Assembly: GCA_948099385.1 (NCBI GenBank)
Contig: CANUEZ040000165.1
Coordinates: 9,146,001 to 9,210,000, forward strand
From: Fasciola hepatica
Taxonomy: Eukaryota; Platyhelminthes; Trematoda; Plagiorchiida; Fasciolidae
Direction of reading: 5' to 3'
DNA length: 64,000 nucleotides
Shown here: positions 49,095 through 60,873 of the stretch, one piece after another
How the letters are laid out: every line of letters begins with the position of its first letter
Position numbering within the stretch: position 1 is the first letter of the stretch
Made by a program: the position numbers and the translations under genes
Notes under the pieces: model-generated
Database searches by the model: none
Told to the model about the DNA's origin: nothing
What the model saw: only the letters and a program-made list of their open reading frames with translations

Positions 49095-50865
49095 CGTGGT
49101 ATGACTTGCCTGATTCACACCTTCAGATTACATGTACGCAGTCCTTCACTTTCGTGAGTATCACGTGAACTCAAAGAGCAGGCAGATTCGGGACCTTCAG
49201 ACTGGAAACTAGACATATGTGTGCCTGACCTACATAACGGATCTCATGCGAATGTAGAATATTCGCCGTAAAGTTCAAATGTGCTGGGTTTCCTCGAAAT
49301 ACATCGAATTGATGTTGGAACCTCAGGACTGTAGTTTATTTACTAAAGGGGTGTTTTCTTGGTGAACAGGGTATACGCCAATGTTGAGTGTCCAATTAAA
49401 TGAAATTGTATGAAAAATACTTCAGCCGTAGAAAGTAAAAGAATAAAAGTATACTTTTAAGATTACAGCTGCCGCCCATTTGCACCAGGAAAAATTGAGG
49501 CTGGTGGTAACTGCATGACAGCTGGCTTACGACTTTCTAGTCACATGCAAATTGTGGATGGGCCGTGCTGAGTTGACTGCAAGAAGGTAGGAATATATCT
49601 ATGCTAGCTTACAGACAAAATCAAATATCAAAGCTTTTGGAAAAGTTCATTTTTACGCTGAGTTTTGATGACCAATTGATAAATTCGGTTACTCTTTGTT
49701 GGGGACTGTGTCCGTGACAGAACTGTTGTAACAAGGCATAAGGAGAATTACATCATCCGCATATCTAAGAAGTAAACTGTCCTAGTACATAGTTAGGAAG
49801 GCATATGGATACAGTGTAGGAAAACTGATTGAAGATGTTGTCCCGTGAAACCCGCTGAATTTTCCGTGGCTGGAGAAAAAGTCAGAAAATAATTTTATGA
49901 CACCTGCTTACTGCACTATCTGCTCGCATTTTGTGACCCAATGTTGACTCAACAAAATGAACTAATAAAGCTGGGACATACGGAGTCAAGCTGGAGCGTC
50001 AGTGCACAAATTGACTAGGGTTCAATAAATCGATCCGAGGAAAAAGTGTACAAAACAAAACCTTTTTAAAGCAAATTTGAGTCTATTGATCGACAGAGAA
50101 TTGGACTACACTTTGACGGACCTGTTTTGAGTGCTGTCTTCGTCTCATTTAAACAGTAGTATGCACCAAAATAAGCAGATTTATAAGTGAACGCATACTA
50201 CACAGACAGTCGATCGATATCTCCCTCATAGATGGACATGCACGTGCTTCAGCCCGGACGGAGTTCACTGATCTATCCCACTATTTACCGGTTATAGTTG
50301 TTTGGTCTCGGTCGGATGAAGGCTCGGCTTACTCGTGAAATCACATATAACTCCACTCACTTGGGAATTGTGTGCTCGCTTGTGCGAGGTGTAGTCCCGC
50401 AGTGTAGCCTTCATTAAGTTTTTCAACGTCTACCAAAAGGCGGACGCCTCCTTCATTGCACGCCATCGAACTTCCTAGTCGTTTTTTAGTTATTACGTCA
50501 GTTCTGATTAGCCGCTGTTAAACTGGCACATGGGTAATTGGATCTGTCCAGGTCGTCTTTGGAAGACGTTGACAATGTGTTCACTACCCTTGACATCCCG
50601 TTCTTGCTTGCAGCGTAATAGCTTCATATAAGGGAAAGAATATCTGTTGGGTCTTTTGTATGAGGTTTTCATGGGCAAAACGTAATTTGAAGTGGATATT
50701 CAAATATTCTGTCAATTGGTCAGAGGATAAGAATACGTTAAATTGAAAAAAAAACATGCTTAGGTCGGAAAAAGCTATCACGTCTTTGAGCTTGGAATGG
50801 TTGTTTGAATGTCTCTGTCATCTCAAAGTCTAGCATTGACGGTCTAGTCTTCATTGTTCATGGTT
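49095..50865. other. Unassigned
   Basis: The left end (to about 49330) may be transposase N-terminal sequence too decayed to read. Otherwise nothing supportable. Confidence 0.35.
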
Positions 50866-50869
50866 GGCA

Positions 50870-51290
50870 GTGCAAGAGGTCACGGCAGGAAGCTTAACTA
50901 CTGGTCAACGGGAGTCCCCTGTCGGAGAGTGGCGAGGAACGTGAAACAAGCTGGGGTTGTCTACGAGACACGAGTCAAGATGAGCATCGAATCTAGTAGG
51001 ATAATTATCAATACTGTTCATTCTGAAAGTTGTTGGGAAGCTTGCATCGAACCTGCTGAAATCATCACAAATTACACACGAATGAGAATTGATAATACCT
51101 AACAAATTTGAGGCCGGAAGATCAAAGGACTCATACGGTTCCACTGTAGAGCTATGTGGGAAAATGCAGTTGAGGACCAAAATAATCGACCGATGGTGGT
51201 TGAGGTGTTTAGGTTTACTTTTGACAAGGGAAGCACTGATCTGAACAGAAGAATATATAAAAAGATGCAGGAAAACTTGCACCAACGCTC
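50870..51290 (-). mobile_element. LINE endonuclease domain remnant
   Basis: A minus-strand frame of 126 codons (50905-51285) carries the middle of an APE-type LINE endonuclease: KPKHLNHHRSIILVLNCIF (beta strand with the I...C.Y.P pattern), NSHSCVICDDFSRFDASF (the IICGDFNR.D motif, with G and N lost) and NYPTRFDAHLDSCLVDNPS (PTR....LD..L.). It ends near VPRHSPTGDSR (usual P.G.SDH). Key residues of the GDFN and SDH sites are altered, so it is inactive. The pattern is that of CR1-like elements. No reverse transcriptase follows at lower coordinates, so this is an isolated fragment. Confidence 0.7.
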
Positions 51291-51904
51291 ATTCACAAAC
51301 GTTATGAAACCTCCGCCAGCTTTTCAAAATGGGACCGGAGGACCAGTGTCTACTGCTTATGAACTATCAATTATAATACTCTGATAATTAATTCAGGAGT
51401 GAACCCAACTTTTTGGTGGGATAGGTCCAAATAGATTTTGCACACAAGTTGGCACAAATTTGGCCAATTCCGTCATATTTCAAAGATAGAAACGAACACT
51501 GTCTGATGATTGGTAAACTCAGTTTTGATAGTTTACCCGTATAAAGCAAGCATCCTTTGCGAGTGATGTTTCCGCGGATAATTTGTCACCTTCCCCGAAA
51601 ATTTCCTCATCTTTATTTCAAGTAATTTTCCAAAAGCAGATTTCTGTAACAAACTAGTGCATTCCGAGGATTTCATAATTTCGTCCGGAGAGGGCATAGA
51701 ATTAGGCATGGAAGTAGTTGCACGACTTTTTTGGTGACGATTGTTGGTGAGTGGGATGAAAAATTGGTCCAAATAAAATGGCAGTTACGCAAAACTTCCG
51801 GATATCGAAAGAAAAGTACAGTGTAGTAAGCGAGGAACTGTTCGCTTCCGAAAAGGACTGTACTTATCCAGCTTCCTAAAAGAAACAGTGAGAATATCTC
51901 TATG

Positions 51905-52240
51905 AGCCGAAGATCAGTAAGTGTATCAGCAGATAACTACACTTGCGTTATTGGAGCACCAACAAAGCTAAATATAGCCTGCTCGTTACAGCATCCTTGG
52001 CTGAAGGCTCCACCCCAAGTCAAGTTAAACAAATAGATCAAGAAGTGTAAAGAGAGTGGATCAGCTAAGCTCGGTAAGGCAGGCTTGGTAAGTCTATCAA
52101 CAGATTACTAAACTTACATCAGTCGATTACCAGCATGAATGCCAACAGTCTGTTCAGCACACCATGAATGCATCGTAGCTGTTGGCATGCCAATAAGTCA
52201 ACCAAATGGAAGAACCGACAGACTAAGACAAAATAAAAAG
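51905..52240. repeat. Diverged tandem duplication (about 2 x 170 bp)
   Basis: Two adjacent units share landmarks in order: (A/G)GTAAGT.TATCA.CAGAT, a middle ACACTTGCGTTATTGGAGCA versus AAACTTACATCAGTCGATTA stretch, and (AA)GTCAA..AAA near their ends. Identity is moderate. Confidence 0.4.
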
Positions 52241-53109
52241 TGCAAATGGTTGCTTACTGGTTGGTGTGAAACAAAAAAGAAGGGAATAAAATTGTATACA
52301 AGAGGATAGGGAACTTTCTGAACGCGGGACTGAGGCAAGCGTGTTCCTCAGGTACGACCATGGCAAGGTAACCGGTTGTACTAGATTTCGTGAATTCGTC
52401 AGTCAGGGTGACGTTCTCGAGGCGCACTAGGCCAAAATCAGTACCTATCAGTATCACCATAGAAATGATGTCATCTTGATTAATTCATACAGAAATTCAT
52501 ATTTCAACCAACTTCTATGACACTATATAGAAAATTAGTGAGACAGTCTTATTGTGGAGGGAATAATTTGTCTTTCGAATTTCGACAACATCAGTAATTT
52601 TATTGTTACTAAAAAAGTGACCGAATTCGGCATTCTGAACCAAATAGATTGATCCAGACGGTGGACAATCTGTGTCCAGGAAACGTCCAAGTATGCATTT
52701 CCTAATAAAACGTACAATAAGCAACGCATTTATTCTTAGTGGAGTTGAGGAAAATGAAGTTTTTCAGCCAACGCTTATGCGGATCCCGACCAGACACCGC
52801 AGGCTGAAAACCCATTAGTTCCGTGAAGCATTGATTGGGAAACACGCTAACAGACTGACAAATAATTTGACTACAGACTTCTGTACGCATACATACACAC
52901 AAAAAATCATCCTGACACTTTATCAACAAAGCTTTGGATACAATCTCTACCATCTTAATCGCTCTTTAATAGAGTGGTGTTTCTAATTCAGAAGCACTTT
53001 TGCATACAGGGATCCAAGTAAGAGACAATGTCACAACTGCGCACAGTTGGTATGGTGATGAAATAAACTGCGGAATCTGAGTGCGGAGGCAGCGCAACAC
53101 GAAATCGTC

Positions 53110-53141
53110 GGGGTTAGGGGGGGGTGGGAGGAGTGGGTGGA
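53110..53141 (+). other. G-rich stretch
   Basis: Long G runs including GGGGTTAGGGGGGGGTGGG; quadruplex-capable, no other annotation. Confidence 0.5.
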
Positions 53142-54475
53142 GATGTCAGAAGCGTGTAGAACTCGTGAGTTTTGCCAGTCTATAGAAACTTGAGTATATG
53201 GTGACGCCGACCAACCGATGGTCAGTTGCACAACTTACCTTAAGTCGCATGGACAAGCACAAAATGATTGGCCCATCGTTATCTTCCCATTCGTCTGCGT
53301 GTTGTCAATATCTTTAAGAACGGAGTATTGGCTACTATTTTCCAACCGACTGGAACTCAGATTCAGTTTGCTAATGCAGTAATGTTCTATTAATAATATT
53401 AATAACAACAAGAAAACCGGGTACGTGATTTGGTCCGATAGAACTAAACGTTTTTAAATGGAAAATTTGGCCAATATCAGTCATTACGTTCGACTAGTCA
53501 GGAGTGAGAATATTATCCACATCGATTGTGCAGTGGATTGCGAAACCCAGAGACCGTAGGGGAGGACAAGAGCCACTATAATTGTGGACTTAAAATTTGG
53601 TATAACAGTCGCTCATCTGAAAGAACAACAGCGGTACCAAAGCTTTTGTACGGAATTTACTGGGGTTTAGAATCTGTAGCGTATGATTCAATAGAAAGTT
53701 ACCTAAATCAGCACAACTATGCAAGACAAGTTGTGGTGGGGACCCAGTTAAACTTCATATAAGAATTTGCTTTCTACAAATGAGCAATCGAAAGGGGACA
53801 TACCCCACCGTTGAAAGAACCCCTCTGAGCTGTTGAGTACGGTCGTTAGCCATAACCCTAGAAAGTGGAGTTCCTAGCCCATAGCAGAGATTTCAGTTGT
53901 AGATAGCATAGCTGAGTGCTACCAGTCACTTCTCTAGGTCACGGATAAGAGATGAGCCACTCCGGTGGTTAGCAGCTGATAAGGAAATACCAGCTCTCCA
54001 AATAAGCGGTCGAGAACGATGAGCTGCCAATGCCCGAAGATGTGGTAGATGTTTGTCTTACAACGAAATACCTCACCATCGAGTAACCTGTAGATGGTAT
54101 CATGATGTGTACCAGTGTGACTCATCACGAAATGAAACCACAGTCTCTCGCTTCTGTTTGGGTGGCCAGAGCAAAATGCGCGAAAGAGAGAATAAACCAA
54201 GAACCGGCTACCAGCAAATGCAGAATATATTGGGAAAATGTGATCTCGCAGGGATGTGTGAAAATGGTGACGTTCCAGTTACGTTTGCAGGTCTCAGCCG
54301 ATTAATCGTCACGAGTACTTTCACCTACAGAATTGGTACTTCAGTGACATCAGGAGAGCGCACCAGATCGTGTACATCTTGGTGAGTTCTTGGTGGGCTA
54401 TTTTTGGTTGAGAATTGTCAAAAGTGCTGTAGAAACTATCCCGATTACTTGGACTGTCAGTCTTAGTCTTAGTCT

Positions 54476-54765
54476 CACTAGCTTTATGCACGATAAGGGC
54501 TGTACACGGCTACGGGCAGCAGAACAAATTCCAAACGTATAACCGTGTTTACCGTAAATTCGTGGTTCTAAATAATGCAATACATAGAAATACATAAATG
54601 CAAATGACTTACAGCCAGGTGAGCAACCAAGAACAACAGTACAGAAGGTTATCCGATAAATCGAGACAGTGCGGTCATAAACGGTCCACCCAGCAAGGAG
54701 TCAAGCGAAATTGTAGCGCAGTGCGGTTACGGTACAAACAGTGTATCAAGAAGCTTTCGGGCTAA
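54476..54765 (+). repeat. Dispersed repeat, copy shared with protease intron
   Basis: Collinear with 10921-11210 (landmarks listed there). A further matching patch near 55192 suggests the element extends to about 55215. Confidence 0.75.
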
Positions 54766-55299
54766 CATGAAATTAAGCTTCAGTCACAGGATAAGAAAAT
54801 AATCTACAATTAGAATATACCAATTTGTATACTCTAAGGCGTCACCAATGTGAAAGTACAAACAGTAGCAACTGAAATGACAGAAGCGATGCGCGTCGAC
54901 GTAAAGAGATGAAGCTGGCAAAGAACATGCGTGCCTTTTGCGTTGTAGTCTATCAGTTTAGGGCGCAAACAGCGGGGCAGAGGTTGAAAGATCACGTCTC
55001 TGGCGGGCTTTCCCTGTGCGTGAGTGAAATGTTCGGCAGAATTTCCTTAGAAGGCAAATGTACAGTCATAGAACAACAGAGTCGGGAACATAAACGTAAA
55101 ATGTTCACAATCTATACTTCATAAAAACGTAAATCTTAACTGTGCCATTACAGTAGAAACGGAGAATTGGACCATAAATATTCGAGGTCCGTGATGCATG
55201 TACACGCTACTCATGAGTAGGACAAGCGGGGTTGTCATCGAAATACAAGTTACAAAAAGCAATTTACACGTGCCACGGAGACAAAACTTGTACTTGCCA

Positions 55300-56310
55300 A
55301 ACTGAAGATCTGTCCCAGTCCGAAGGAGGCCCCGTCCCTAAAGCAGAATCAATCTCTCTTTATTACAAATTCCAGACACTGCTCAAGCCTAGCCAATTAC
55401 TATGATCTCCCGTCTGAACATGTTCCGTTTCTGACGCTAGTATAGAGGCGTGATGAACCATGCTAAAGTAACTGTAAGGAGGACCGTCCTCGAACAGTTA
55501 GGCAAGACATACCTGCATAAAAACGAGAGGACCTCTGAAGAAACTTAGTAGCTGCTCATTTAATAGGGAAGCAAGAATCAGTAATTCACCCGATATCCGC
55601 AGCCTTTGCCAGGAAGCTACGCTTTTCGCAAAGAACGACCGTGAATGGCGCTGGTCCCTGATAGCAGATAAGCTGCAAAACACTGCAGCCGTTGCAGGTT
55701 TCAGAAAACTTTTTCAACTTACGTGCTCTACTTCGGAAAAATGACACTCCTCTTTCACGTTACCGGAAGGAAACAGACTTTTCATGCCTCGGAATGAATG
55801 AAAACTCAGGAGATTATTCGAGTGATTCACCGAGTTACTAAACCGCCCTTCCCCTTTCCTTCCCTCTGGGCAAGCTGTTGCTCCAGGAAAGGCCAAGCCC
55901 TACGAAATTAATCAAGGACCACTCAGTCTACCGGGAATAGCTGTTGCGATCGAGACAGTGGGAAAGGAAATCCCTGGTGAGGACGGCAGGTCATGTAGAA
56001 TTGCTAAGATCTACCTGTCAACCCTACTAGGTCATCTGACTTCACTATTCCGCTAAATTTAGGAAACCGAGGTTTTCCATGAATTTTTGAGAAACCTTCA
56101 TCCAACTCCTCATATCAGGAAGGGAGACAAAATCATCTGCACGGACTTCAGAGGAATCAACTCCTTTCCTATAGGGGCTAAGGTTTTCTTCACTACTCTC
56201 CTAAACTGCTTCGTTACAGCAAGGGAGGCGCGAAAGCACCCAAACCAATGCTATTTTCGCCAAGAAAGAGGTAGCATCTATCGAATCTACACTCTGCGAT
56301 AAATCTGCTA
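55300..56310 (+). mobile_element. RTE-like LINE, linker to reverse transcriptase
   Basis: Plus strand. Around 55680-55720 NTAAVAGFRKLFQLTCS matches the linker between endonuclease and reverse transcriptase (.. RKLFQLIR..). Near 55815-56040 come LLNRPSPSLPSGQAVAPGKA, PYEINQGPLSLPGIAVAIET and GKEIPGEDGRSC (K+PGEDG..), then KIYLSTLLGHLTSLFR. The frame 56087-56302 has IRKGDKIICTDFRGINSF (the KKGDR..C.NYRGISL motif), AKVFFTTLLNCFVTAREARK and HPNQCYFRQERGSIYRIYTL (RPNQ.GFR.GRG..DQI.TL). Motif A and the YADD region are not recognised after 56310. Frameshifts and stops; the copy is truncated at both ends. Confidence 0.85.
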
Positions 56311-56930
56311 GCTAAGTTCTCAGAACTTCGCAGATTAATGGGGTCTCACATCGAATTGGGCCTCCTCACGAAACTACTGGTATACTGAAACGCCATCTGC
56401 CCAGCTTTCGCGCACGCTTGTAAACTCTGTCCACAGAGGATAGAAACAACGAAAATTCGGAGGTCTTTGACCTCTGGTTCCTTTGACATATAACCAAAAT
56501 CATATGGCATGACTGCGTCCCGAACCCCGTTGTACGACAGAGCTGCTAGAATAAAAAAGAGCTGTCCTTGTTTCTCCAACGTTCGGCAATGTTTTCCGCC
56601 GACCCGAAGAGGAACTCGCAAAGAGACACCTTCTACCGTAAGCTTATCTAAGCTGTAAAAGTAGTCTTGGCAGTCAGCTAAGGAGGTGGTTCAAAGCAAT
56701 CAAAGCGGACGTAGAAAATGTGGGCTCTCAGTTGGTTTTCGGACTTCATGTCTGGCTCCAGAATTGGATTTCTCAATGCACCGGCCTTGAGACGTGCGCA
56801 AAGCATCGAAAGCCGCCATAAGAGACATCCGTAGGGCCAAGTTATCTTCATGGGATAGTTAGTCGTGTAAACGTGAAACCAAGGAGCTTGAGCGCTAGAG
56901 AACCAGTGTGAAGTCCCAACAGACCAAGCA
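56310..56930. other. Unassigned, possibly LINE-derived
   Basis: Open minus-strand frames (56346-56621 and 56678-56995) show no domain. The position suggests decayed downstream sequence of the LINE at 55.3 kb or a repeat tail. Confidence 0.3.
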
Positions 56931-56936
56931 AGTGGC

Positions 56937-57031
56937 AGATTATTGCCTACTAATAATCTGATCGAAGTTGGCGGAGTTCGAACTCGGCATCTCATATGAC
57001 TGCAACTTCTACCACTGAACTATCAGCCATT
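56937..57031 (-). repeat. tRNA-like SINE head
   Basis: The reverse complement contains an RNA polymerase III box A (TAGTTCAGTGGTAGA, plus coordinates 57008-57022) and box B (GAGTTCGAACTCC, 56972-56984) at roughly tRNA spacing. It does not fold into a complete cloverleaf with a matching acceptor stem, so it is a tRNA-derived repeat rather than a tRNA gene. Similar box-B strings occur at about 11419, 39567 and 40531. Confidence 0.55.
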
Positions 57032-57183
57032 TTGTTCACTATGAATTAAATTTATTTGGAATCAAAATGGATAGTTTTCGTTCCAGAAGAAAGGCTGCTT
57101 TTTCGGCAAAAGTTCTTGAACAAGTTCTCACCTGACCGGTTCCCAATGGGTTCTAATATAAACAAAACGTGTTCTCACTAGTT

Positions 57184-57492
57184 ATGTTCATTCTTTTTGT
57201 GGTAGGACTGTTTTCAGTCGTTGTCATTTCGTTTTCTCGTCTTGTAACACCCGTTCTGTATAGCGAAAAACTCCTAAGCGAAATAGGAAGATGGGACACT
57301 TCACAGCACACGCAGTCAGAAGTCCACAAAAATTCGAATACGAATCATTTACAGAACACATTAGACAGAACGGTACTGATTTCACAAGAATACTATATTA
57401 TGACGTATCATGAAGATTTTCGTTTCAAGACCGAAAGAGCAGTAAGAGTGACTTACTTCGATCCTGAAACTCGTGCAAACCCAAAAGGTTAA
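57184..57492 (+). CDS. Small membrane-anchored frame, unidentified
   Basis: From ATG 57184, 102 codons are open to a stop. Residues 1-20 are a strongly hydrophobic segment (MFILFVVGLFSVVVISF), followed by a polar, charged domain with an NxT-rich central part and a C-terminal FDPETRANPKG. Taken as it stands it would be a signal-anchored or secreted small protein. A donor-like AAAAG|GTTAAG overlaps the stop, so it could equally be a 5' exon. No family recognised. It lies next to a SINE-like repeat, and chance origin cannot be excluded. Confidence 0.3.
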   Translation: MFILFVVGLFSVVVISFSRLVTPVLYSEKLLSEIGRWDTSQHTQSEVHKNSNTNHLQNTLDRTVLISQEYYIMTYHEDFRFKTERAVRVTYFDPETRANPKG

Positions 57493-57499
57493 GGGATAA

Positions 57500-59440
57500 G
57501 GGTCAGGTAAATTTCGTCCACCAGATCGAACAACCCGGCGATGCCAGTCACGTTGCCTACGTTAATAGAAACTGTTATGTCTTGTTGTCAGCATTCGGGT
57601 CGATAATGAAATTCATCTAGTCATATACTCTGGTTCATACTTATTCGCTACCACGTTCACACGCATACAGCATGCATTCAGCTGAACTATTTGACTCAGT
57701 TAGTTTCGACTCAGCACCGGGACCTCCTTGTCTGACCCAGTCCAGGTGTATTTACAGCCTTCACTTGTTGGTTTCAGCACCTGCTTTCTAACATGCGAAG
57801 AAAACGGATTGCAAACCAACTGTGAGATACATCTAATTGAGTACGCAGCAGAATTACTGTAGAAAAATCCATACTGCATTGGAAATCTTGCGGGATAATT
57901 GGGAGCTGCAGAGTCCATTGTCCCGATCGAAGTGGTTAGTGATATGGGTCCTGCTGCTCAGAATATCCAAACTGTAATCGAAAAAGAAACTGGGAGTAAA
58001 TATCTATTACCTAAAATCGTTCATTTGGATGGCTTTTATTAGGAATGAAAATGACGGGAAAGACCTTGCAGCTCCGTTGATAGAATACATACGGTATTCA
58101 CATGTGGTTGGAGTCCATGCGTGGGCTCGATTTCCGCCAAAGTAGGTAACCTTTAACGTTCGGTTTAATCCCGCCTACTAATCAGATGTTCTTTTGGAAA
58201 AGTTGAAGCTGAGTTCCTTCGCACCAGGAAATACTCACAAAGAGGACCCAACTGAACAACAATTGACGATTCGCTTACGTAATCACCACACCGATGCGCG
58301 ACGTAGTAGACTTTTGTTCCGGAGAGAGTTAAAGTTCTTGTGTAGCTTACAAGGCAGCGCTGTTCCGAGGAGGTTTTCCCGTGTCCAATCTGCAACAGCC
58401 CAGTAACACAGAGTATTCAGTGAATGTACTTACAGCTACCAATACCTATATCTACCAAAAAGTAATGAAAAGTCTATTATCTCCCATTACACGTGAACTA
58501 CCGGTTTTCTGTCGTTTTGTAGCCTCTAGTGTAAGTTTGGCATCCTCTCCCGGACGTTTACTAACTAGTGACGGTTATTTAATGACCACGGCCTAAGGTA
58601 CAGTAACCAAACCTTTCCGACACACCGGTACGCCCACACAGCAACACGCAGCTCCTCTCCACATGGCTGGCCCAAGGCTTCCAAGCCCCGTAGCTGAAAG
58701 CGGAAACTCATAATTGATGCCACCTTGTGCGACGTGGGTGTATTGGGAAGTTTTGGTTACTGTGCTCTAGCCCGTGGTCACTAAATAGTTTTCAATCTGT
58801 ACTGAATGATCGCCAATGCCATCTAAACAACAGGAAAACCCCGTGGTTTCCCTTGGGCCCTCTTGAAGACCCGAATAAAAGCTGCTTCAATAGTTAATCT
58901 TTAAAGCAGAAATGCTCTTGATAGTTCTAATGAGACCTGATGCACATAAGTGCAAAGGCCTGCTGGCTGTCGATCATTGGCCGGTTTCTACCAGATGGGC
59001 CACCATCGAACCGGATGCAGCTACATTCTCTCCCTACCTAAGCCAGGGTAGCTGGTGTTTTAGACGTTTTCTGGTGGCCTCCTTGTTGTTCCATTGAAGT
59101 AAGTAGCCTCACAGGTACATAGTGTCTGGTAATTGGTTATAGGTGAGGCCGACAGTTATTCGTCACTTTGTACTGTCCAGTTAAAACAATCCATCTTCGT
59201 GTGACTAATCCGTCTCTAGATTACCTTTTGTGCGAAGATTTTGTCTCGCCCTGTGCGTATCAGATTGTGTGCAACCGAAGGCATGAAACTGTACGAAAAA
59301 CTCCTGTGCTGTCTGTTTCAAAGAGATTTCTGGTATATTTTTCTCTGAATAGAGTTGTCAAGATATCTGGTCAGAAACATGTCAACAAACGGCACTATTT
59401 TCAGTAATGGCAATAAACTTGATTACAGGATAAACCGTAC
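57500..59440. other. Unassigned; short transposase-like string
   Basis: Near 57931-58015 the plus strand reads VVSDMGPAAQNIQTVIEK, reminiscent of the VCDMG.NN block of P-element/THAP9-type transposases, but too short to call. Nothing else is supportable. Confidence 0.3.
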
Positions 59441-59449
59441 TGATTTTCC

Positions 59450-59656
59450 ATGAACCATTCAAAACATATCTTCCACCTGTTGGTAGTGGTGGTCGGATTG
59501 GCTTACAGCTTTTTGCATTGGTTGGGGACTTCCGGAAGTAATCATCTCAGCAAAGAGCTCATAGAAATGGTTCATATTTCTGGTGATAATAAACGTTCTC
59601 GACACAAACAAGCTGTACTTTCAAAGTACATCGACGAATTATTTCAGTTACACTAG
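59450..59656 (+). CDS. Small secreted frame, peptide-precursor-like
   Basis: ATG to stop, 68 codons. Residues 8-27 (FHLLVVVVGLAYSFLHWLG) look like a signal peptide. A dibasic KR near residues 48-49 would release a C-terminal peptide SRHKQAVLSKYIDELFQLH, ending at the stop without an amidation Gly. The layout (leader, short spacer, dibasic site, amphipathic basic peptide) resembles a neuropeptide precursor. The helix recalls secretin/PACAP-type peptides only loosely, and alignment needs gaps. No family assignment is made. It may be a chance frame. Confidence 0.25.
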   Translation: MNHSKHIFHLLVVVVGLAYSFLHWLGTSGSNHLSKELIEMVHISGDNKRSRHKQAVLSKYIDELFQLH

Positions 59657-59659
59657 CAA

Positions 59660-60860
59660 CTGGGATTCCTTTCGCTGACAGCAAATTCACAAATGAAATT
59701 CACTGCTTCGGATAATATTCTCAAAACATTGCAACAATGGATTCCGTTCGGTGTTTTGCTTCCTTTATATGGTCAATATATATGTATATAGTTCTGTCCT
59801 GAGATTATATATAATCAATCTATTCTCCACCTATTTGTTTCTTTCCAGGTGACTCCATGTCGTTTCATTATCCAACTGCTTAGGTGGGTATCCAAGACTC
59901 AGCAACTTCTCAGGACCAAATATTTTCAACAATGGGCCTTGAATATAGAAATCCTGATTCATATCGACCGAAAAAGGTAGCCTAATGCAACGCATGGGTC
60001 CTCTGATGAGCTGTGATTGCTACGCGAACAAAACGGGGACACTGAATGTGAGTAGTGTTTCACTATTACCACCGCTGGAATATCCACGAATAGTTTTCTA
60101 CGCCCATCATCAGGGATTGTCGACTTGCAGGTCAATGCGATGTAGGAGTTTTGCTCATCGATTGATAAGGTCAAAGTTGTCTTCATGAACTGAATTCAGT
60201 GATTGGTTGATTATTCACATATACGTGGGACAGGTTCTGATAAGCTATGCACATTCGTCAGCGCCTCCAAGGACTGATTGCCCGTAGTCCTGGATCACAA
60301 AAAGGAGTCTCATGAGTTAGTCGAGTAGAACCGTCCTCATATACAAAGTCAGATGGCTTGCATTATAAAGGAGGAGTGGAAGATGAAAAGAAATTGGCCG
60401 GAGAAATGAAAGTGTTTACCACCTTGGCGGAATACTTAACGTCTGTTCAAACCGATCCGTGACACTGATAATCAATAAAATTTGATCAGTAGAACAATCT
60501 GAAACATGTACACAACCAGTTCACGGGAAGGAAATCAGAGTAATCACAGGACTGAGTAATTCCAGTAGTAACTCAGCTGGTCTAGGGCTAGTTCGTTTTT
60601 TCTATGAACCGTAACTAAAGCTACTCGGGAGACATCGAGCCCCAACAAAAACTGAAGTAGGATCATGTATCTAAGCAGGAATTTGTGGAAGGCAACCGGA
60701 TCTGATTCACAGTCCCTTAGGTAACCGATGACCAATCTGCAATATGACATAGGTGAGCTACTGATTGTCCTTTTACTGAAAAGAACTTTTGAGGACTGTG
60801 CCTGCCAGCCTGGCATAAGCTTAATCTATTTCGTAAACTAAGTACTACCTTCTTTGCTAC
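59660..60860. other. No supportable gene
   Basis: Short frames only. A TATATA-rich patch near 59775-59815. No domain seen. Confidence 0.4.
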
Positions 60861-60873
60861 TTCGCCATCTTAC

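Larger units (their letters stand above)
51300..54470. other. Mostly unassigned; tandem duplication
   Basis: Contains the diverged tandem duplication at 51905-52240 and a G-rich stretch at 53110-53141. Frames such as minus 51533-51772 and plus 53526-53762 show no recognisable domain. Confidence 0.35.

Noticed and set aside
56937..57031. Functional tRNA gene on the minus strand
   Set aside because: Boxes A and B are present but no complete cloverleaf or matching acceptor stem could be formed; kept as a tRNA-derived repeat.
58912..59097. 61-codon frame as an LTR-retrotransposon integrase piece
   Set aside because: The string VDHWP..TRW recalls VDHFTKW, but the sequence after it does not follow an integrase and no LTRs were seen.
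59999..60045. CTGATGAG as a second hammerhead candidate
   Set aside because: The expected GAAAC with a closing helix is not found at workable distance.
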